A stretch of 64,000 nt of DNA from Lysobacteraceae bacterium PS02065 (GTDB lineage Bacteria; Pseudomonadota; Gammaproteobacteria; Xanthomonadales; Rhodanobacteraceae). Both the position numbers and the translations under genes were made by a program. Shown here piece by piece: positions 17,077 through 27,243 of the stretch (its first letter is position 1; the number at the start of each line of letters is the position of its first letter). Location of the stretch: the NCBI GenBank assembly GCA_029959555.1, contig JASCPI010000016.1, positions 30,327 through 94,326 on the forward strand, given 5' to 3'. The notes below the pieces were generated by a model. It was not told where the DNA came from and did not search any database. It saw only the letters and a program-made list of their open reading frames with translations.

Positions 17077-17494
17077 CTAGGGTGCACGTCCGTTTCATGC
17101 CCGTTGCTGAGCTGTTCGGTGGAGTCGCTGGGGCCCTATGGTGAAGCCAGGTCAGCCCAGACTGGTACGGCCACGCGCTCGACACCCGTGCATTGCGGCG
17201 ACGGGTGCAAAGCATTCGCGAGGCGCGTCGCGCACACTGCGTTTGATCGGTCTCGGTGAGCAGGCTTATGCCAGCGCTCGTGATCACCGGAACCGCTGAT
17301 CGCCATGCCGAGCATGCCGCGCACGTCTCCATCGACGTCGCGCGAGCTCCCTATGCATCGTGCTCCGCTCAGCAGCCGCGATTCGTTCGCGGTGGTCGGT
17401 CGTCGGCAAGGTACCGTGCGTGCGGCGTGACCCTCGACTCGGCCGTCGTCCAGCGTGACGAGTGCGCTGATCCTGCATGCGTTGCCCGCAGCGG
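17077..17494. other. stretch without a confident gene
   Basis: No convincing coding sequence, RNA gene or repeat is seen in these 418 bases between the CBS gene and the leucine-degradation operon (both ending here, convergent). The open frames give arginine-rich or low-hydrophobicity translations without family resemblance. Confidence 0.5.
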
Positions 17495-18427
17495 TTACGC
17501 CACAGCCGCCGCTCTGACGCGCTTCGCCATCACGGCCTGAGCCACGCGCGAGCGCGTCGGTCGCCCGAGGACGCCGCAGATGTAATCGCCGGCGTCGGCG
17601 AGCTTGTCGAGATCGACGCCGGTCTCGATGCCGAGGCCGTCGAGCAGGTAGACGAGGTCTTCGCTCGCGACGTTGCCGGCGGCGCCGTCCGCGTAGGGGC
17701 AACCGCCGAGGCCGGCGACCGAGCTGTCGAAGCAGCGCAGGCCCATCTGCAGCGAGGCGTAGATGTTGGCGAGCGCCTGGGCGTAGGTGTCGTGGAAGTG
17801 GCCTGCGAGTCGCGAGGAAGGCACCGACGCCATCACGGCCTCGAGCATGCGCTTGGTCTTCTCGGGTGTGCCGACGCCGATCGTGTCGCCGAGCGAAACC
17901 TCGTGGCAGCCCATGTCGTGCAACCGCGCCGCGGTGTCCGCCACCGCCGCGGGCGGCACCTCGCCCTGGTAGGGGCAGCCGAGCACGCAGGAGACGTAGC
18001 CGCGCACCGGGATACCAGCGGACTGCGCCGCGCGCATGACATCCTCGAAGCGCCGCAGGCTTTCGGCGATCGAGCAGTTGATGTTCTTCTGCGAGAACGC
18101 TTCCGAAGCGGCGCCGAACACCGCGACTTCTTCCGCGCCGGCGGCGAGCGCGGCTTCGAATCCCTTGAGGTTCGGTGTCAGCGCCGAGTAGCGCACCGCG
18201 CCGCCCTTCGGCAGCGCATGCATCACCTCCGCATGGTCGGCCATCTGCGGCACCCATTTCGGTGAGACGAAGGAGGTCGCTTCGATGTGGGTCAGTCCCG
18301 TTGCGGCGAGGCGTTCGATCAGCGCGAGCTTGACCGCAGCCGGCACGATCGCGGCCTCGTTCTGCAGGCCATCACGCGGGCCGACTTCGACGATGCGCAC
18401 CTTCTCACCGGCGAACGGCGAGCTCAT
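17495..18427 (-). CDS. mvaB: hydroxymethylglutaryl-CoA lyase
   Basis: This 310-residue TIM-barrel enzyme cleaves (S)-HMG-CoA to acetoacetate and acetyl-CoA, the last step of leucine catabolism. Motifs are [12 protein letters not shown] at the start (Arg/Asp of the active site), [13 protein letters not shown], and the signature [20 protein letters not shown] with the catalytic Cys. Metal ligands lie in [15 protein letters not shown]. It is the last gene of a minus-strand operon. Its ATG overlaps the stop of the carboxylase alpha gene (ATGA). The ending [13 protein letters not shown] is normal for the family. Confidence 0.97.
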   Translation of the reverse strand: MSSPFAGEKVRIVEVGPRDGLQNEAAIVPAAVKLALIERLAATGLTHIEATSFVSPKWVPQMADHAEVMHALPKGGAVRYSALTPNLKGFEAALAAGAEEVAVFGAASEAFSQKNINCSIAESLRRFEDVMRAAQSAGIPVRGYVSCVLGCPYQGEVPPAAVADTAARLHDMGCHEVSLGDTIGVGTPEKTKRMLEAVMASVPSSRLAGHFHDTYAQALANIYASLQMGLRCFDSSVAGLGGCPYADGAAGNVASEDLVYLLDGLGIETGVDLDKLADAGDYICGVLGRPTRSRVAQAVMAKRVRAAAVA

Positions 18428-20412
18428 GCGGCGGCCTCGAAATCGACGAGGGTCGCACCGTCGGTCACCTGGTCGCCGACCTGGTAGTGGAAGCCCTTCA
18501 CGATGCCCTTCGCCGGCGCGCGCACGGTGTACTCCATCTTCATCGCTTCCATGACCAGCAGCGGCGCACCCTTGTCCACGGTCACGCCGGGCTCGGCCAG
18601 CAGCGCGATGATCCTTCCCGGCATGGCGGCGACGAGTCCGCCTTGCGCGTGGTCGTCCTCGCCGGCATGTGCGAGCCGATCGATCACGTCGAGTGCGTAG
18701 TGGGCGCTGCCGTCGAACACGTGCATGCGCTCGCCGAACGGAATCGCGAAGTAACTCGCGGTGCGATCGCCGATCCTGCAGCGGATGCCATCCGCGTCGT
18801 CGGACTCGACCTGCACGGCTGCGCCATCGATGAGCCAGCCCTTGCCTCGGCGGGTCACGCTGACGCGACGATCCTCACCGCCATGGCGGAACTCGAGCTG
18901 TCGCTCGAGCGCGCCGTTGAGGCGCCAGCCGTCGGTGGCCGCCCACGGCGAGCGCGGATCACTCGAGGCGTTCGCATCCGAGATCAGCCGAATCGCGTCG
19001 CCGGTGACGATGCGCAGCGCGGCGGCGATGAACACGGCATCGGGCACCGTCGCGGACGGCTTGAGCAGGCGCTCGCTCTCGCGTGCGATGAGGCCGGTGT
19101 CGACCTCGCCGGCGCGGAACACCGGGTGGTCGACGAGACGTGCGAGGAAGCCGAGGTTGTTGCCGACCCCGACGATGCGGAACGAGCGCAGCGCGGCCAG
19201 CAGGCGTTCGATCGCACGCTCGCGCGTGTCGTCGTGCACGATGAGTTTGGCGATCATCGGGTCGTAATACGGGCTGATCGCGTCGCCTTGTTCGACACCG
19301 GTGTCGATGCGCAGCGCGGACGACTCCGTCGGCGGTGAGAAATGCACCAGCGTACCGATCGACGGCAGGAAGTCCTTCTCGGGCTCTTCGGCGTAGACGC
19401 GCACCTCGATCGAATGACCGCGCAGGGGCACCTCGTCCTGGGCGAGCGGAAGGCGCTCGCCCGAGGCGATGCGGAGCTGCCACTCGACGAGATCGAGGCC
19501 GGTGATCATCTCGGTGACGGGATGTTCGACCTGCAGGCGCGTGTTCATTTCCATGAAGTAGAACGAACCGTCGGCATCGACGATGAACTCGACCGTTCCG
19601 GCGCCGACGTAGCCGACCGCGCGTGCGGCATCGCAGGCCGCCTTGCCCATGGCCGCGCGTCGCGCGGGATCCATGCCCGGCGCGGGGGCTTCCTCGACGA
19701 CCTTCTGGTGGCGGCGCTGCGCCGAGCAGTCGCGTTCGTTGAGGTGGATGACCTCGCCGTGCGTATCGCCGAACACCTGGATCTCGATGTGGCGCGGGCT
19801 CGTCAGGTACTTCTCGATCAGCACGTGCTGGTCGCCAAACGAGGCACTCGCTTCGCGCTGGCAACTCGCGAGCGCGGCGTCGAAGTCCGCGCTGCGTTCG
19901 ACCACGCGCATGCCCTTGCCACCACCGCCCGCGGCGGCCTTGATCAGCACCGGATAACCGATGCCTTCGGCCTGCGCGCGCAGGAACGCGGGCGACTGCT
20001 CGTCGCCGTGGTAACCCGGCACCAGCGGCACGCCGGCCTTCTCCATGAGCGACTTGGCGGCGGACTTCGATCCCATCGCGCGGATCGCCGCGACGGGCGG
20101 GCCGATGAAGACGATGCCCGCGGCCGCGCAGGCTTCGGCGAAGGCTTCGTTCTCCGAGAGGAAGCCGTAGCCGGGATGGATCGCCTGCGCGCCCGCGGCG
20201 CGTGCGGCTTCGATGATGCGGTCGGCGCGCAGGTAACTCTCGCGCGAAGCGGCCGGGCCGATGCAGAACGCTTCGTCCGCGAGGCGCACGTGGCGCGCCC
20301 GGGCATCGGCCTCGGAGTACACGGCCACGCTGTGGATGCCGAGGCGGCGGCAGCTGCGGATGATCCGGCAGGCGATTTCGCCGCGATTGGCGATGAGGAT
20401 CCGGGTGAACAT
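18424..20412 (-). CDS. 3-methylcrotonyl-CoA carboxylase, biotin-carrying alpha subunit
   Basis: This 662-residue subunit carboxylates its own biotin with ATP and bicarbonate, and the beta subunit then transfers CO2 to 3-methylcrotonyl-CoA. The order is biotin carboxylase N-domain ([20 protein letters not shown]), ATP-grasp ([15 protein letters not shown]), the C-domain with [19 protein letters not shown], and a biotinyl domain. The domain's AMKM motif has Lys625. The start at 20412 gives the standard N-terminus. The frame stays open far upstream but covers the hydratase gene. Two bases separate it from the upstream hydratase gene, and it overlaps mvaB by ATGA. The symbol liuD/mccA is used in related genomes. 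Confidence 0.95.
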   Translation of the reverse strand: MFTRILIANRGEIACRIIRSCRRLGIHSVAVYSEADARARHVRLADEAFCIGPAASRESYLRADRIIEAARAAGAQAIHPGYGFLSENEAFAEACAAAGIVFIGPPVAAIRAMGSKSAAKSLMEKAGVPLVPGYHGDEQSPAFLRAQAEGIGYPVLIKAAAGGGGKGMRVVERSADFDAALASCQREASASFGDQHVLIEKYLTSPRHIEIQVFGDTHGEVIHLNERDCSAQRRHQKVVEEAPAPGMDPARRAAMGKAACDAARAVGYVGAGTVEFIVDADGSFYFMEMNTRLQVEHPVTEMITGLDLVEWQLRIASGERLPLAQDEVPLRGHSIEVRVYAEEPEKDFLPSIGTLVHFSPPTESSALRIDTGVEQGDAISPYYDPMIAKLIVHDDTRERAIERLLAALRSFRIVGVGNNLGFLARLVDHPVFRAGEVDTGLIARESERLLKPSATVPDAVFIAAALRIVTGDAIRLISDANASSDPRSPWAATDGWRLNGALERQLEFRHGGEDRRVSVTRRGKGWLIDGAAVQVESDDADGIRCRIGDRTASYFAIPFGERMHVFDGSAHYALDVIDRLAHAGEDDHAQGGLVAAMPGRIIALLAEPGVTVDKGAPLLVMEAMKMEYTVRAPAKGIVKGFHYQVGDQVTDGATLVDFEAAA

Positions 20413-20414
20413 GG

Positions 20415-21212
20415 TCAGGGTGTTCCTTCGGTGGTCCAGGCGGGCTTGCGCTTGTCGAAGAACGCGGCGATGCCTTCGCGTGCATCGGCGCCCGCACGCG
20501 CGATGGCGATGCGCCGGCAGGTGTCGTCGATCAGCTGCGGCGACAGCGGCTGGTTCGTGAGCGCCGCAACGAGTTGCTTGCACGCGTGCAGCGCGTCCGG
20601 CGATCCCGCCAGCAAGGCCTGCGCGATCGAGGCGACGCGTGCGTCGAGCTCGTCGGCCGTGCACAGCTCGTGGACGAGGTTGAGCCGCAAGGCCTCGCGC
20701 GCATCGATGCGCTCGCCGCTCAGGAAGTAGCGCTGTGCCGCGCGCGCGCCGATCGCGCGGATGACGTACGGGCCGATCGTCGCCGGCACGAGGCCGAGGC
20801 GCACTTCGGTGGTGCCGAAGCTCGCGTGCTCGCTCGCGACCGCGATGTCGCAGGCCGCGACGAGGCCGGTGCCACCGGCGAGCGCGGCACCGTGCACGCG
20901 TGCGATGGTCGGTTTCGACAGCTCGGCCAAGGTGCGCAGCATCTCGGCGAGACGGCCCGCATCGGCCAGGTTCTCCGCCTCGCTGAAGCCGGCCATGCGC
21001 TGCATCCACGCGAGGTCGCCGCCTGCGCAGAAACTCTTGCCGCGTCCGGCGAGCACGACCACGCGCACGCGGGCGTCGTCCTCGAGTGCGCGCAGGCCGT
21101 CGGTGATCGCGCCGATCAGGTGCTCGTCGAAGGCGTTGTGCACGGTCGGCCGGTCGAGCCACAGCGTGGCGACGGGACCGTCGCGTTCGATCTGGATCAA
21201 GGTGTCGTTCAT
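20415..21212 (-). CDS. methylglutaconyl-CoA hydratase (enoyl-CoA hydratase family)
   Basis: This 265-residue crotonase-fold enzyme most likely hydrates 3-methylglutaconyl-CoA to HMG-CoA. RVVVLAGRGKSFCAGGDLAW forms the oxyanion-hole region. GAALAGGTGLVAACDIAVAS and FGTTEVRLGLVPATIGPYVI are typical of the LiuC/AtuE group, which keeps the TEVRLGLVPATI text. The start at 21212 is the ATG giving MNDTLIQIERDGPVATLWLD. Seven bases separate it from the carboxylase beta gene, so the operon order is beta - hydratase - alpha - lyase. Its position between the two carboxylase genes supports the assignment (liuC in related genomes). Confidence 0.92.
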   Translation of the reverse strand: MNDTLIQIERDGPVATLWLDRPTVHNAFDEHLIGAITDGLRALEDDARVRVVVLAGRGKSFCAGGDLAWMQRMAGFSEAENLADAGRLAEMLRTLAELSKPTIARVHGAALAGGTGLVAACDIAVASEHASFGTTEVRLGLVPATIGPYVIRAIGARAAQRYFLSGERIDAREALRLNLVHELCTADELDARVASIAQALLAGSPDALHACKQLVAALTNQPLSPQLIDDTCRRIAIARAGADAREGIAAFFDKRKPAWTTEGTP

Positions 21213-21219
21213 CGCGGCC

Positions 21220-22827
21220 TCACATGCGGAACACGCCGAAGCGCGTCGGTGGAATCGGGGCATTGAGCGAAGCCGAGAGGCCCAGTGCGAGCACGCGGCG
21301 CGTCTGCGCCGGATCGACCACGCCGTCGTCCCACAGGCGTGCGCTGGCGTAGTAGGGATGGCTCTGCGCCTCGAACTGCTCGCGCGTGGGGGCCTTGAAC
21401 GCTTCCTCTTCCTCCGCGCTCCAGCCGAGACCCTTCGCCTCGAGTCCGTCGCGTCGCACGGTGGCCAGCACGTTGGCGGCTTGTTCCCCGCCCATGACGG
21501 AGATGCGCGAGTTCGGCCAGGTCCACAGGAAGCGCGGCGAGTACGCGCGTCCGCACATGCCGTAGTTGCCGGCGCCGTACGAGCCGCCGATCAGCACGGT
21601 GAACTTCGGCACCTGCACGGTCGACACCGCCGTGACCATCTTCGCGCCGTCCTTGGCGATGCCGCCGTTCTCGTACTTGCGTCCGACCATGAAGCCGGTG
21701 ATGTTCTGCAGGAACACCAGCGGAATCCCGCGTTGCCCACACAGCTGGATGAAGTGCGCGCCCTTCTGCGCGCTCTCGCCGAACAGGATGCCGTTGTTGG
21801 CGACGATGCCGACCGGATGGCCGTCGATGTGGGCGAAGCCGGTGACGAGGGTGGTGCCGTAGCGCGCCTTGAACTCGTCGAGGCGCGAGCCATCGACCAT
21901 GCGCGCGATCACCTCGCGCACGTCGTAGGGCTTGCGCGCATCGGCCGGGATCACGCCGTAGAGTTCTTCGGGGTCGTACAGCGGTGCCTCGGGCGTGCGC
22001 ATGTCGAGCCCGATCTGCTTGCGGAGGTTCAGCTGGGCGACGCAGCGGCGTACGAGCGCGAGCGCATGATGGTCGTTCTCGGCGAGATGGTCGGCCACGC
22101 CCGAGATCCGCGTGTGCACGTCGGCACCGCCGAGGTCCTCCGCGTTCACGACCTCGCCGGTTGCGGCCTTCACCAGCGGCGGACCGCCGAGGAAGATCGT
22201 GCCCTGGTTCCTGACGATGACTGTCTCGTCAGACATCGCCGGCACATAGGCGCCGCCGGCCGTGCACGAACCCATCACGCAGGCGATCTGCGGGATGCCG
22301 AGTGCGGAGAGGTTGGCCTGGTTGTAGAAGATGCGACCGAAGTGTTCCTTGTCGGGAAACACCTCGTCCTGCATCGGCAGGAACGCGCCGCCCGAGTCGA
22401 CGAGGTAGACGCACGGCAGCCGGTTCTGCAGCGCGACTTCCTGTGCGCGCAGATGCTTCTTGACCGTCATCGGGTAGTAGGTGCCGCCCTTGACGGTCGC
22501 GTCGTTCGCGACGATGACGCACTCGCGTCCCTCGATGTTGCCGACGCCGGCGACCACGCCTGCGCTCGGCACCTCACCGCCGTACATGCCGTGTGCGGCG
22601 AGCGGCGACAGCTCGAGGAACGGCGTCCCCGGATCGAGCAAGGTGTCGATGCGGTCGCGCGCGAGCAGTTTGCCGCGCGCGACGTGCTTGGCGCGTGCGG
22701 CCTCGCTGCCACCGAGGGATACGCTGCGCGTCGACTCGCGCAACTGGTCGACCTGCGCACGCAGCGCGGCGGCATTGGCGCGGAACTCGTCGGAATCGGT
22801 GCGCAGCTTGCTGCGGATCGTGGACAT
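21220..22827 (-). CDS. 3-methylcrotonyl-CoA carboxylase, carboxyltransferase beta subunit
   Basis: This 535-residue subunit transfers the carboxyl group from biotin to 3-methylcrotonyl-CoA. It has the two crotonase-like halves of acyl-CoA carboxylases. The N-terminal half contains [20 protein letters not shown] and [15 protein letters not shown]. The C-terminal half has [20 protein letters not shown], then [20 protein letters not shown]. The [20 protein letters not shown] segment is diagnostic for MCC rather than propionyl-CoA carboxylase. It is the first gene of the minus-strand operon. The palindrome at 22878-22895 lies 51 bases upstream. No isovaleryl-CoA dehydrogenase gene is present before it. 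Confidence 0.96.
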   Translation of the reverse strand: MSTIRSKLRTDSDEFRANAAALRAQVDQLRESTRSVSLGGSEAARAKHVARGKLLARDRIDTLLDPGTPFLELSPLAAHGMYGGEVPSAGVVAGVGNIEGRECVIVANDATVKGGTYYPMTVKKHLRAQEVALQNRLPCVYLVDSGGAFLPMQDEVFPDKEHFGRIFYNQANLSALGIPQIACVMGSCTAGGAYVPAMSDETVIVRNQGTIFLGGPPLVKAATGEVVNAEDLGGADVHTRISGVADHLAENDHHALALVRRCVAQLNLRKQIGLDMRTPEAPLYDPEELYGVIPADARKPYDVREVIARMVDGSRLDEFKARYGTTLVTGFAHIDGHPVGIVANNGILFGESAQKGAHFIQLCGQRGIPLVFLQNITGFMVGRKYENGGIAKDGAKMVTAVSTVQVPKFTVLIGGSYGAGNYGMCGRAYSPRFLWTWPNSRISVMGGEQAANVLATVRRDGLEAKGLGWSAEEEEAFKAPTREQFEAQSHPYYASARLWDDGVVDPAQTRRVLALGLSASLNAPIPPTRFGVFRM

Positions 22828-22877
22828 GATGGGCTACCGTTCGGGTTCACGGGCACGCGGAGGCGTGCCGCCTAAGA

Positions 22878-22895
22878 AGTGAATCTTAGTTCACT
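22878..22895. promoter_or_regulatory. operator palindrome for the TetR regulator
   Basis: AGTGAATCTTAGTTCACT is a perfect inverted repeat (AGTGAA-N6-TTCACT) midway between the divergent carboxylase operon and the TetR gene. Its symmetry, its position 22 bases before the TetR start and its A/T richness make it the likely binding site for autoregulation and control of leucine degradation. Confidence 0.75.
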
Positions 22896-22917
22896 CTTTC
22901 GACCGGATGATATCCCC

Positions 22918-23538
22918 ATGGCCTACCGACGTTCCCCGCGTGTGCAGCAGCGACTCGAGGACAACCGCAACCGCATCCTGTCCGCGGCGCGTTCGCTCGT
23001 CGCGCAAGGCGGCTTCCGCGAAGCCTCGATCGTGGCGGTCGCCGGCGCGGCGGACATGTCCACCGGCGCGGTGTACCGCTACTTCCCGTCGAAGTCCGAT
23101 CTCTTCGTCGAACTGCTGACTGATGCAGTGCAGCGTGAGTGCGCGATCCTGCGCGCGATCATCGCCAAGCCTGCGACGGCACCGGATCGTCTGGCCGCGG
23201 CGGTCGAGTCGTTCGCACGTCGCGCACTGAGCGGTCCGTGGCTCGCGTACGCCTTCATCATCGAGCCGGTCGATCCCGAAGTGGAGGCCGCGCGCCTGGT
23301 CTGCCGACGCGAGTTCGGTAGTGTTTTCAAGGAGGTTGTGCGCCAGGGCGTAGCCTCGGGCGAGTTTCCCGAGCAGTCCGCCAACGTCAGTGCGGCCTGC
23401 ATCGTCGGCGCGTTCACCGAGGCGCTCGCGCGACCCGTCACACCGCTCGCCGGGCGCATCAGCAAGACGAGACTCGTCGGCGAAATCGTCGACTTCTGCT
23501 GCCGTGCGGTCGGTGCGAGTCCGCGCGCCAAACGCTGA
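22918..23538 (+). CDS. TetR/AcrR-family regulator of the leucine-degradation operon
   Basis: This 206-residue TetR-type repressor begins with an N-terminal helix, RRSPRVQQRLEDNRNRILSA. The helix-turn-helix is ASIVAVAGAADMSTGAVYRY followed by FPSKSDLFVELL. The C-terminal ligand domain shows no recognisable effector motif. In some Proteobacteria a TetR protein (LiuQ) replaces the MerR-type LiuR as regulator of the isovalerate/leucine genes. This gene's divergent position fits that. The ATG at 22918 gives the usual short N-terminus. The frame continues upstream to 22879, but then the operator would be inside the gene. Confidence 0.9.
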   Translation: MAYRRSPRVQQRLEDNRNRILSAARSLVAQGGFREASIVAVAGAADMSTGAVYRYFPSKSDLFVELLTDAVQRECAILRAIIAKPATAPDRLAAAVESFARRALSGPWLAYAFIIEPVDPEVEAARLVCRREFGSVFKEVVRQGVASGEFPEQSANVSAACIVGAFTEALARPVTPLAGRISKTRLVGEIVDFCCRAVGASPRAKR

Positions 23539-24007
23539 TTCGTGGTGCAGGGCGCAAGACTGTTTGCCCGAACTGTACCTCTGCAAGGCGCCGATGCGAT
23601 GCGTCGATCGGCATACCATCGGTCCGCGCTGCACATCGGCGCACAGGATTCGAAGGTGGCGCGGAACGCCAGGTTCGCAGCACGAGATCCGCGTGAAGAG
23701 GCGGGTGTCGATGAAGCAGTCGTCAGGTTCCCGAGTCGGCGGTCGCATCCCCGCTGACTCCTCCGCGCCGTAACGGTCGTCGCCCTTGCCGGGTGTCGAT
23801 CACGGCAGGCGGACGTCATCCGAAGTGTTCGAAGCAGCTCCGGCCGAGCCATGGCCGGCAGGTGTCGGCTTGCCCGCGTTCGCGCCGTCGTCGGTGATCG
23901 GAAGCAGGCGAGCACGTGTTCCCACCGCGCGGCCTCACGACGTCGAGGCTGCGCAGGCAGGCGCCACTGGTCCGCCGGTGGCAGGAAAACAACGGGAGGG
24001 GCAGTAC
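23539..24007. other. long intergenic stretch before the PQQ dehydrogenase
   Basis: These 469 bases show no convincing gene on either strand. They precede the alcohol-dehydrogenase gene, so a regulated promoter is expected. I looked for a sigma-54 type GG-N10-GC element and found no good match. The ribosome binding site GGGAGGGG lies at the right end. Confidence 0.5.
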
Positions 24008-26218
24008 ATGAGCAGATTGTCGTTGCACCGTTCCACGACGAAATCCGGCATTCCTTCGCGCGTCATCGCGCTCGCGCTGTCGATCGTCACGGCGATGCCG
24101 ATCGCCGCGTTCGCGGCCGATCGGTCCGCGGCGAATGTCGACCAGAAGCGCCTGCTCGGGTCCGCGAGCGAGCCGGGCACCTGGCTGACGCGCGGTGGCA
24201 ACACCGACGAGCAGCACTACAGCCCGCTCACGAAGATCGACACCTCGAACGTCGAGCGCCTCGGTCTCGCCTGGTACGGCGAGTTCGATACCAATCGCGG
24301 GCAGCAGGCGACGCCGCTGGTGATCGACGGCGTGCTCTATACGAGCACGGCATGGTCGAAGGTCTATGCCTACGATGCCGCGACCGGCAAGCAGCTGTGG
24401 TTCTTCGATCCGAAGGTGCCCGGCAAGAAGGCGCCGGACGGATGCTGCGACATCGTCAACCGCGGCGTCGCCGCGTGGAAGGGGCGCATCTACGTCGGCA
24501 CCTACGACGGTCGCCTGATCGCGATCGATGCGAAGACCGGCAAGCCGGTCTGGGAAACGCAGACCACCGACGTCACGCGCAGCTACACGATCACCGGTGC
24601 GCCGCGCGTGTCCAATGGCCTCGTGTTCATCGGCAACGGCGGCGCCGAGTTCGGCGTGCGCGGCTACGTGTCGGCTTACTCGGCGGACACGGGCAAGCTC
24701 GCGTGGCGCTTCTACATCACGCCCAATCCCGAGGGAAAACCCGACGGCGCGGCCTCCGACAGGATCCACAAGGAGATCGGACTCAAGAGCTGGGGCGACG
24801 GATGGTGGAAGCAGACCGGCGGTGGCGGCACCGCCTGGGATGCGCTCGTCTACGACAAGGACTACGACCAGCTGCTGATCGGCACCGGCAACGGCACGCC
24901 ATGGAGCTACGTGGCGCGTTCGGGCGGCGTCGGCGACAACCTGTTCATCTCGTCGATCGTCGCGGTCGATGCGAAGACGGGCGCCTACAAGTGGCACTAC
25001 CAGTCGACGCCCGCAGAGGAGTGGGACTTCACCGCGACCCAGCCGATCGTGCTGACCGAGCTCGATGTCGGCGGCAAGCGCACCAAGGTCGCGATGCAGG
25101 CGCCGAAGAACGGCTTCTTCTACGTGCTCGACCGCAGCAACGGCAAGCTGCTCTCGGCGAAGAACTTCATGCCGATCAACTGGGCCGCCGGCGTCGATCT
25201 CGAGACCGGCCGTCCGATCGAGTATCCGGCGGCGCGCTACTCGAAGACCGGCGGCGACTTCCTCGCGATTCCCGGCGCGTTCGGTGCGCACAACTGGCCG
25301 CCGATGGCGTACAGCCCGAAGACCGGGCTGGTCTACATTCCGGCGCAGCAGGGTTCGTTCGGCTACAAGCACGATCCGAACTTCAAGTACAACCCGCTCA
25401 ACGGTGCCTGGAATCTCGCCAACATCTCCGGGCATCCGACGCTCGCACCGCGTGACGAAGCGGATCGCCTCAGCATCACGCAGAGTTTCCGTGGCGACCT
25501 GATCGCCTGGGATCCCGCCGCGCAGAAGGAAGTGTGGCGCGTCTCGTATCCGTCGATCGGTGCGGGCGGCACGCTCGCCACCGCAGGCAACCTCGTCTTC
25601 CAGGGTACGCCGGACGGCATCTTCCACGCCTACGCCGCGGACACCGGCAAGGAAGTCTGGAGCTACGACGGACGCATCGGCATCATCGCCGGCGCGATGA
25701 GCTACGAGATCGACGGCACGCAATACGTCGCCGTGCTCGCGGGCCTCGGAGGATCGGCGGGCCTGCAGATCCCGCACATGAAGAATCCGCGTGCAGGCAT
25801 CGGTCGCGTGCTCGTGTTCAAGCTCGACGGCAAGGGCACGTTGCCGCCGTACCAGCGCGCCCATCGCCCCGCCCAGGTTCCGGACGAGACCTTCGCACCG
25901 GAACTCGTCGCCAAGGGCGCCGCGTTCTACGGCAACTGCGTGGCCTGCCACGGCTACGGCACCTACACCAACGACGAAGTCGTGCCCGACCTGCGCCGCT
26001 CGCCGATGCTGCTGCACAAGGACGCGTTCGCCTCGGTCGTGCACGACGGCATCCTCGAGAGTCGCGGCATGGTGAGTTTCGCCGACCGCATGAGCCGCGA
26101 GGACGTCGAGGCCTTGCGCGCCTACCTCGTCGATCGCGCCAAGCAGCTCAAGGCCGACGAAGACGCCGAGCAGGGCGCGCGCGCCGCAGGCAACGCCGCC
26201 GAGAAAGCCAATCCCTGA
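24008..26218 (+). CDS. PQQ-dependent quinohaemoprotein alcohol dehydrogenase
   Basis: This 736-residue periplasmic enzyme oxidises alcohols using pyrroloquinoline quinone and passes electrons to a fused c-type haem. A signal peptide ends near AAFA-AD. The eight-bladed propeller domain (~40-600) has the vicinal cysteine pair Cys146-Cys147 (DGCCDIVNRG), which stacks on PQQ. W-motif blades such as AYDAATGKQLWFF and AWDPAAQKEVWRV are present. The C-terminal cytochrome domain carries CVACH (644-648) and a distal RGMVSF methionine. GGGAGGGG lies 6 bases before the ATG. The length fits type II quinohaemoproteins. PQQ synthesis genes are not in this window. Confidence 0.95.
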   Translation: MSRLSLHRSTTKSGIPSRVIALALSIVTAMPIAAFAADRSAANVDQKRLLGSASEPGTWLTRGGNTDEQHYSPLTKIDTSNVERLGLAWYGEFDTNRGQQATPLVIDGVLYTSTAWSKVYAYDAATGKQLWFFDPKVPGKKAPDGCCDIVNRGVAAWKGRIYVGTYDGRLIAIDAKTGKPVWETQTTDVTRSYTITGAPRVSNGLVFIGNGGAEFGVRGYVSAYSADTGKLAWRFYITPNPEGKPDGAASDRIHKEIGLKSWGDGWWKQTGGGGTAWDALVYDKDYDQLLIGTGNGTPWSYVARSGGVGDNLFISSIVAVDAKTGAYKWHYQSTPAEEWDFTATQPIVLTELDVGGKRTKVAMQAPKNGFFYVLDRSNGKLLSAKNFMPINWAAGVDLETGRPIEYPAARYSKTGGDFLAIPGAFGAHNWPPMAYSPKTGLVYIPAQQGSFGYKHDPNFKYNPLNGAWNLANISGHPTLAPRDEADRLSITQSFRGDLIAWDPAAQKEVWRVSYPSIGAGGTLATAGNLVFQGTPDGIFHAYAADTGKEVWSYDGRIGIIAGAMSYEIDGTQYVAVLAGLGGSAGLQIPHMKNPRAGIGRVLVFKLDGKGTLPPYQRAHRPAQVPDETFAPELVAKGAAFYGNCVACHGYGTYTNDEVVPDLRRSPMLLHKDAFASVVHDGILESRGMVSFADRMSREDVEALRAYLVDRAKQLKADEDAEQGARAAGNAAEKANP

Positions 26219-26291
26219 GTCGACCCCACTGACGTGACCGCCGCTGCGCCCCGTGGCGCGGCGGCCGGACCGACCATCGAGGACATCCCGC

Positions 26292-27161
26292 ATGACCATC
26301 CAACGTGAGATCCGCCGGCCCGCGAGCGCGCTGCCGAGCCTGTTGTGCCTCTCCCTGCTCGCAGGTCTTGCTGCCGCGCCGGTTGCCGAGGCGGCCACGG
26401 GCCGCAGCTTCATCGGCCCGCACGAGTACGCGCTCCCGGGCAACGTGCCCGACGGCTTCAACGTGTTCGTCTTCTACGCCTACATGGAAAACGCCGACCG
26501 TGCGTTCGATGCGCGCGGTGACGAGGTCGATGCGAACGACACCACAGCACTCGTCAATCTCTTCAAGTTCTCGCAGGCCTGGACGCTCGAGAGCAATCCG
26601 GACTTCGGCTATGCCTGGGAAGTGATCCTGCCGGTGAGCAGCGTGCGCGACCGCACTGCGAACACGTCGGCCAGCGGCATCGGCGATCCGACCATCGCGC
26701 CGTACATCTACTACAAGCTCAGCGAGAACGTGACGATCGGCACCGACCTGCTGTTCCAGGTGCCGGTCGGCGACAGCAGCGTCGGTGGCGGCGACAGCTG
26801 GAAGGTCACGAACTCGGTCTTCCTCGACGTGCAGCTCGGCAAGTTCAACTACACGGGCGACATCATGTGGGACTTCCCGGGGGAATCGACGCGCGCGGAC
26901 GCGAAGGCCGGCAAGACCTGGTCGACCGAACACCTGTTCGGATACCGCGCCACGTCGCTCGTCGAGCCGTATGTCGGCGCCGCCTATGCCTACCAGAAGG
27001 CCTCGTCGATCAACCTCGCCAACAGCGAGACCGACCTCGTCGCCGGCATGCTGTTCCATCTCCGCAAAGGCAGCTTCGGCCTGCACTGGGCGCATGCGAT
27101 CGACGGCAAGAATCGTCCCGCCGGCGATTCGTTGAACGTCCGTTTCGTCCTGCCGATGTGA
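26292..27161 (+). CDS. outer-membrane channel-like protein (phenol-degradation MetA / SphA type)
   Basis: This 289-residue exported protein has a signal peptide ending near AEA-AT. The mature part is rich in alternating aromatic/polar beta strands: FNVFVFYAYMENADRAFDAR, FGYAWEVILPVSSVRDR, IAPYIYYKLSENVTIGTDLL, and a final strand SLNVRFVLPM. This is the pattern of the 'MetA-pathway of phenol degradation' family of outer-membrane proteins, thought to admit aromatic or hydrophobic substrates. It lies 73 bases after the PQQ dehydrogenase and 82 before the aldehyde dehydrogenase. It probably imports the substrate of this oxidation cluster. That role is inference. Confidence 0.82.
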   Translation: MTIQREIRRPASALPSLLCLSLLAGLAAAPVAEAATGRSFIGPHEYALPGNVPDGFNVFVFYAYMENADRAFDARGDEVDANDTTALVNLFKFSQAWTLESNPDFGYAWEVILPVSSVRDRTANTSASGIGDPTIAPYIYYKLSENVTIGTDLLFQVPVGDSSVGGGDSWKVTNSVFLDVQLGKFNYTGDIMWDFPGESTRADAKAGKTWSTEHLFGYRATSLVEPYVGAAYAYQKASSINLANSETDLVAGMLFHLRKGSFGLHWAHAIDGKNRPAGDSLNVRFVLPM

Positions 27162-27243
27162 GTCACGACCATTGGAGCATGCCGGCGCGATGCGCGTGCC
27201 GGCATGCTCCGGGTCCATCCCGCAACACACACGAGGAATGCCG

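Noticed and set aside
17136..17478. Possible small minus-strand genes before the leucine operon
   Set aside because: The translations are Arg/His-rich, without hydrophobic core pattern or start signals.
18424..21162. A 912-residue version of the carboxylase alpha subunit
   Set aside because: The N-terminal 250 residues are an out-of-frame reading of the hydratase gene. The family start [17 protein letters not shown] lies at 20412.
23820..23890. A sigma-54 type promoter upstream of the PQQ dehydrogenase (GGC...TTGC-like text)
   Set aside because: The spacing between the GG and GC elements is wrong (13 instead of 10 bases).
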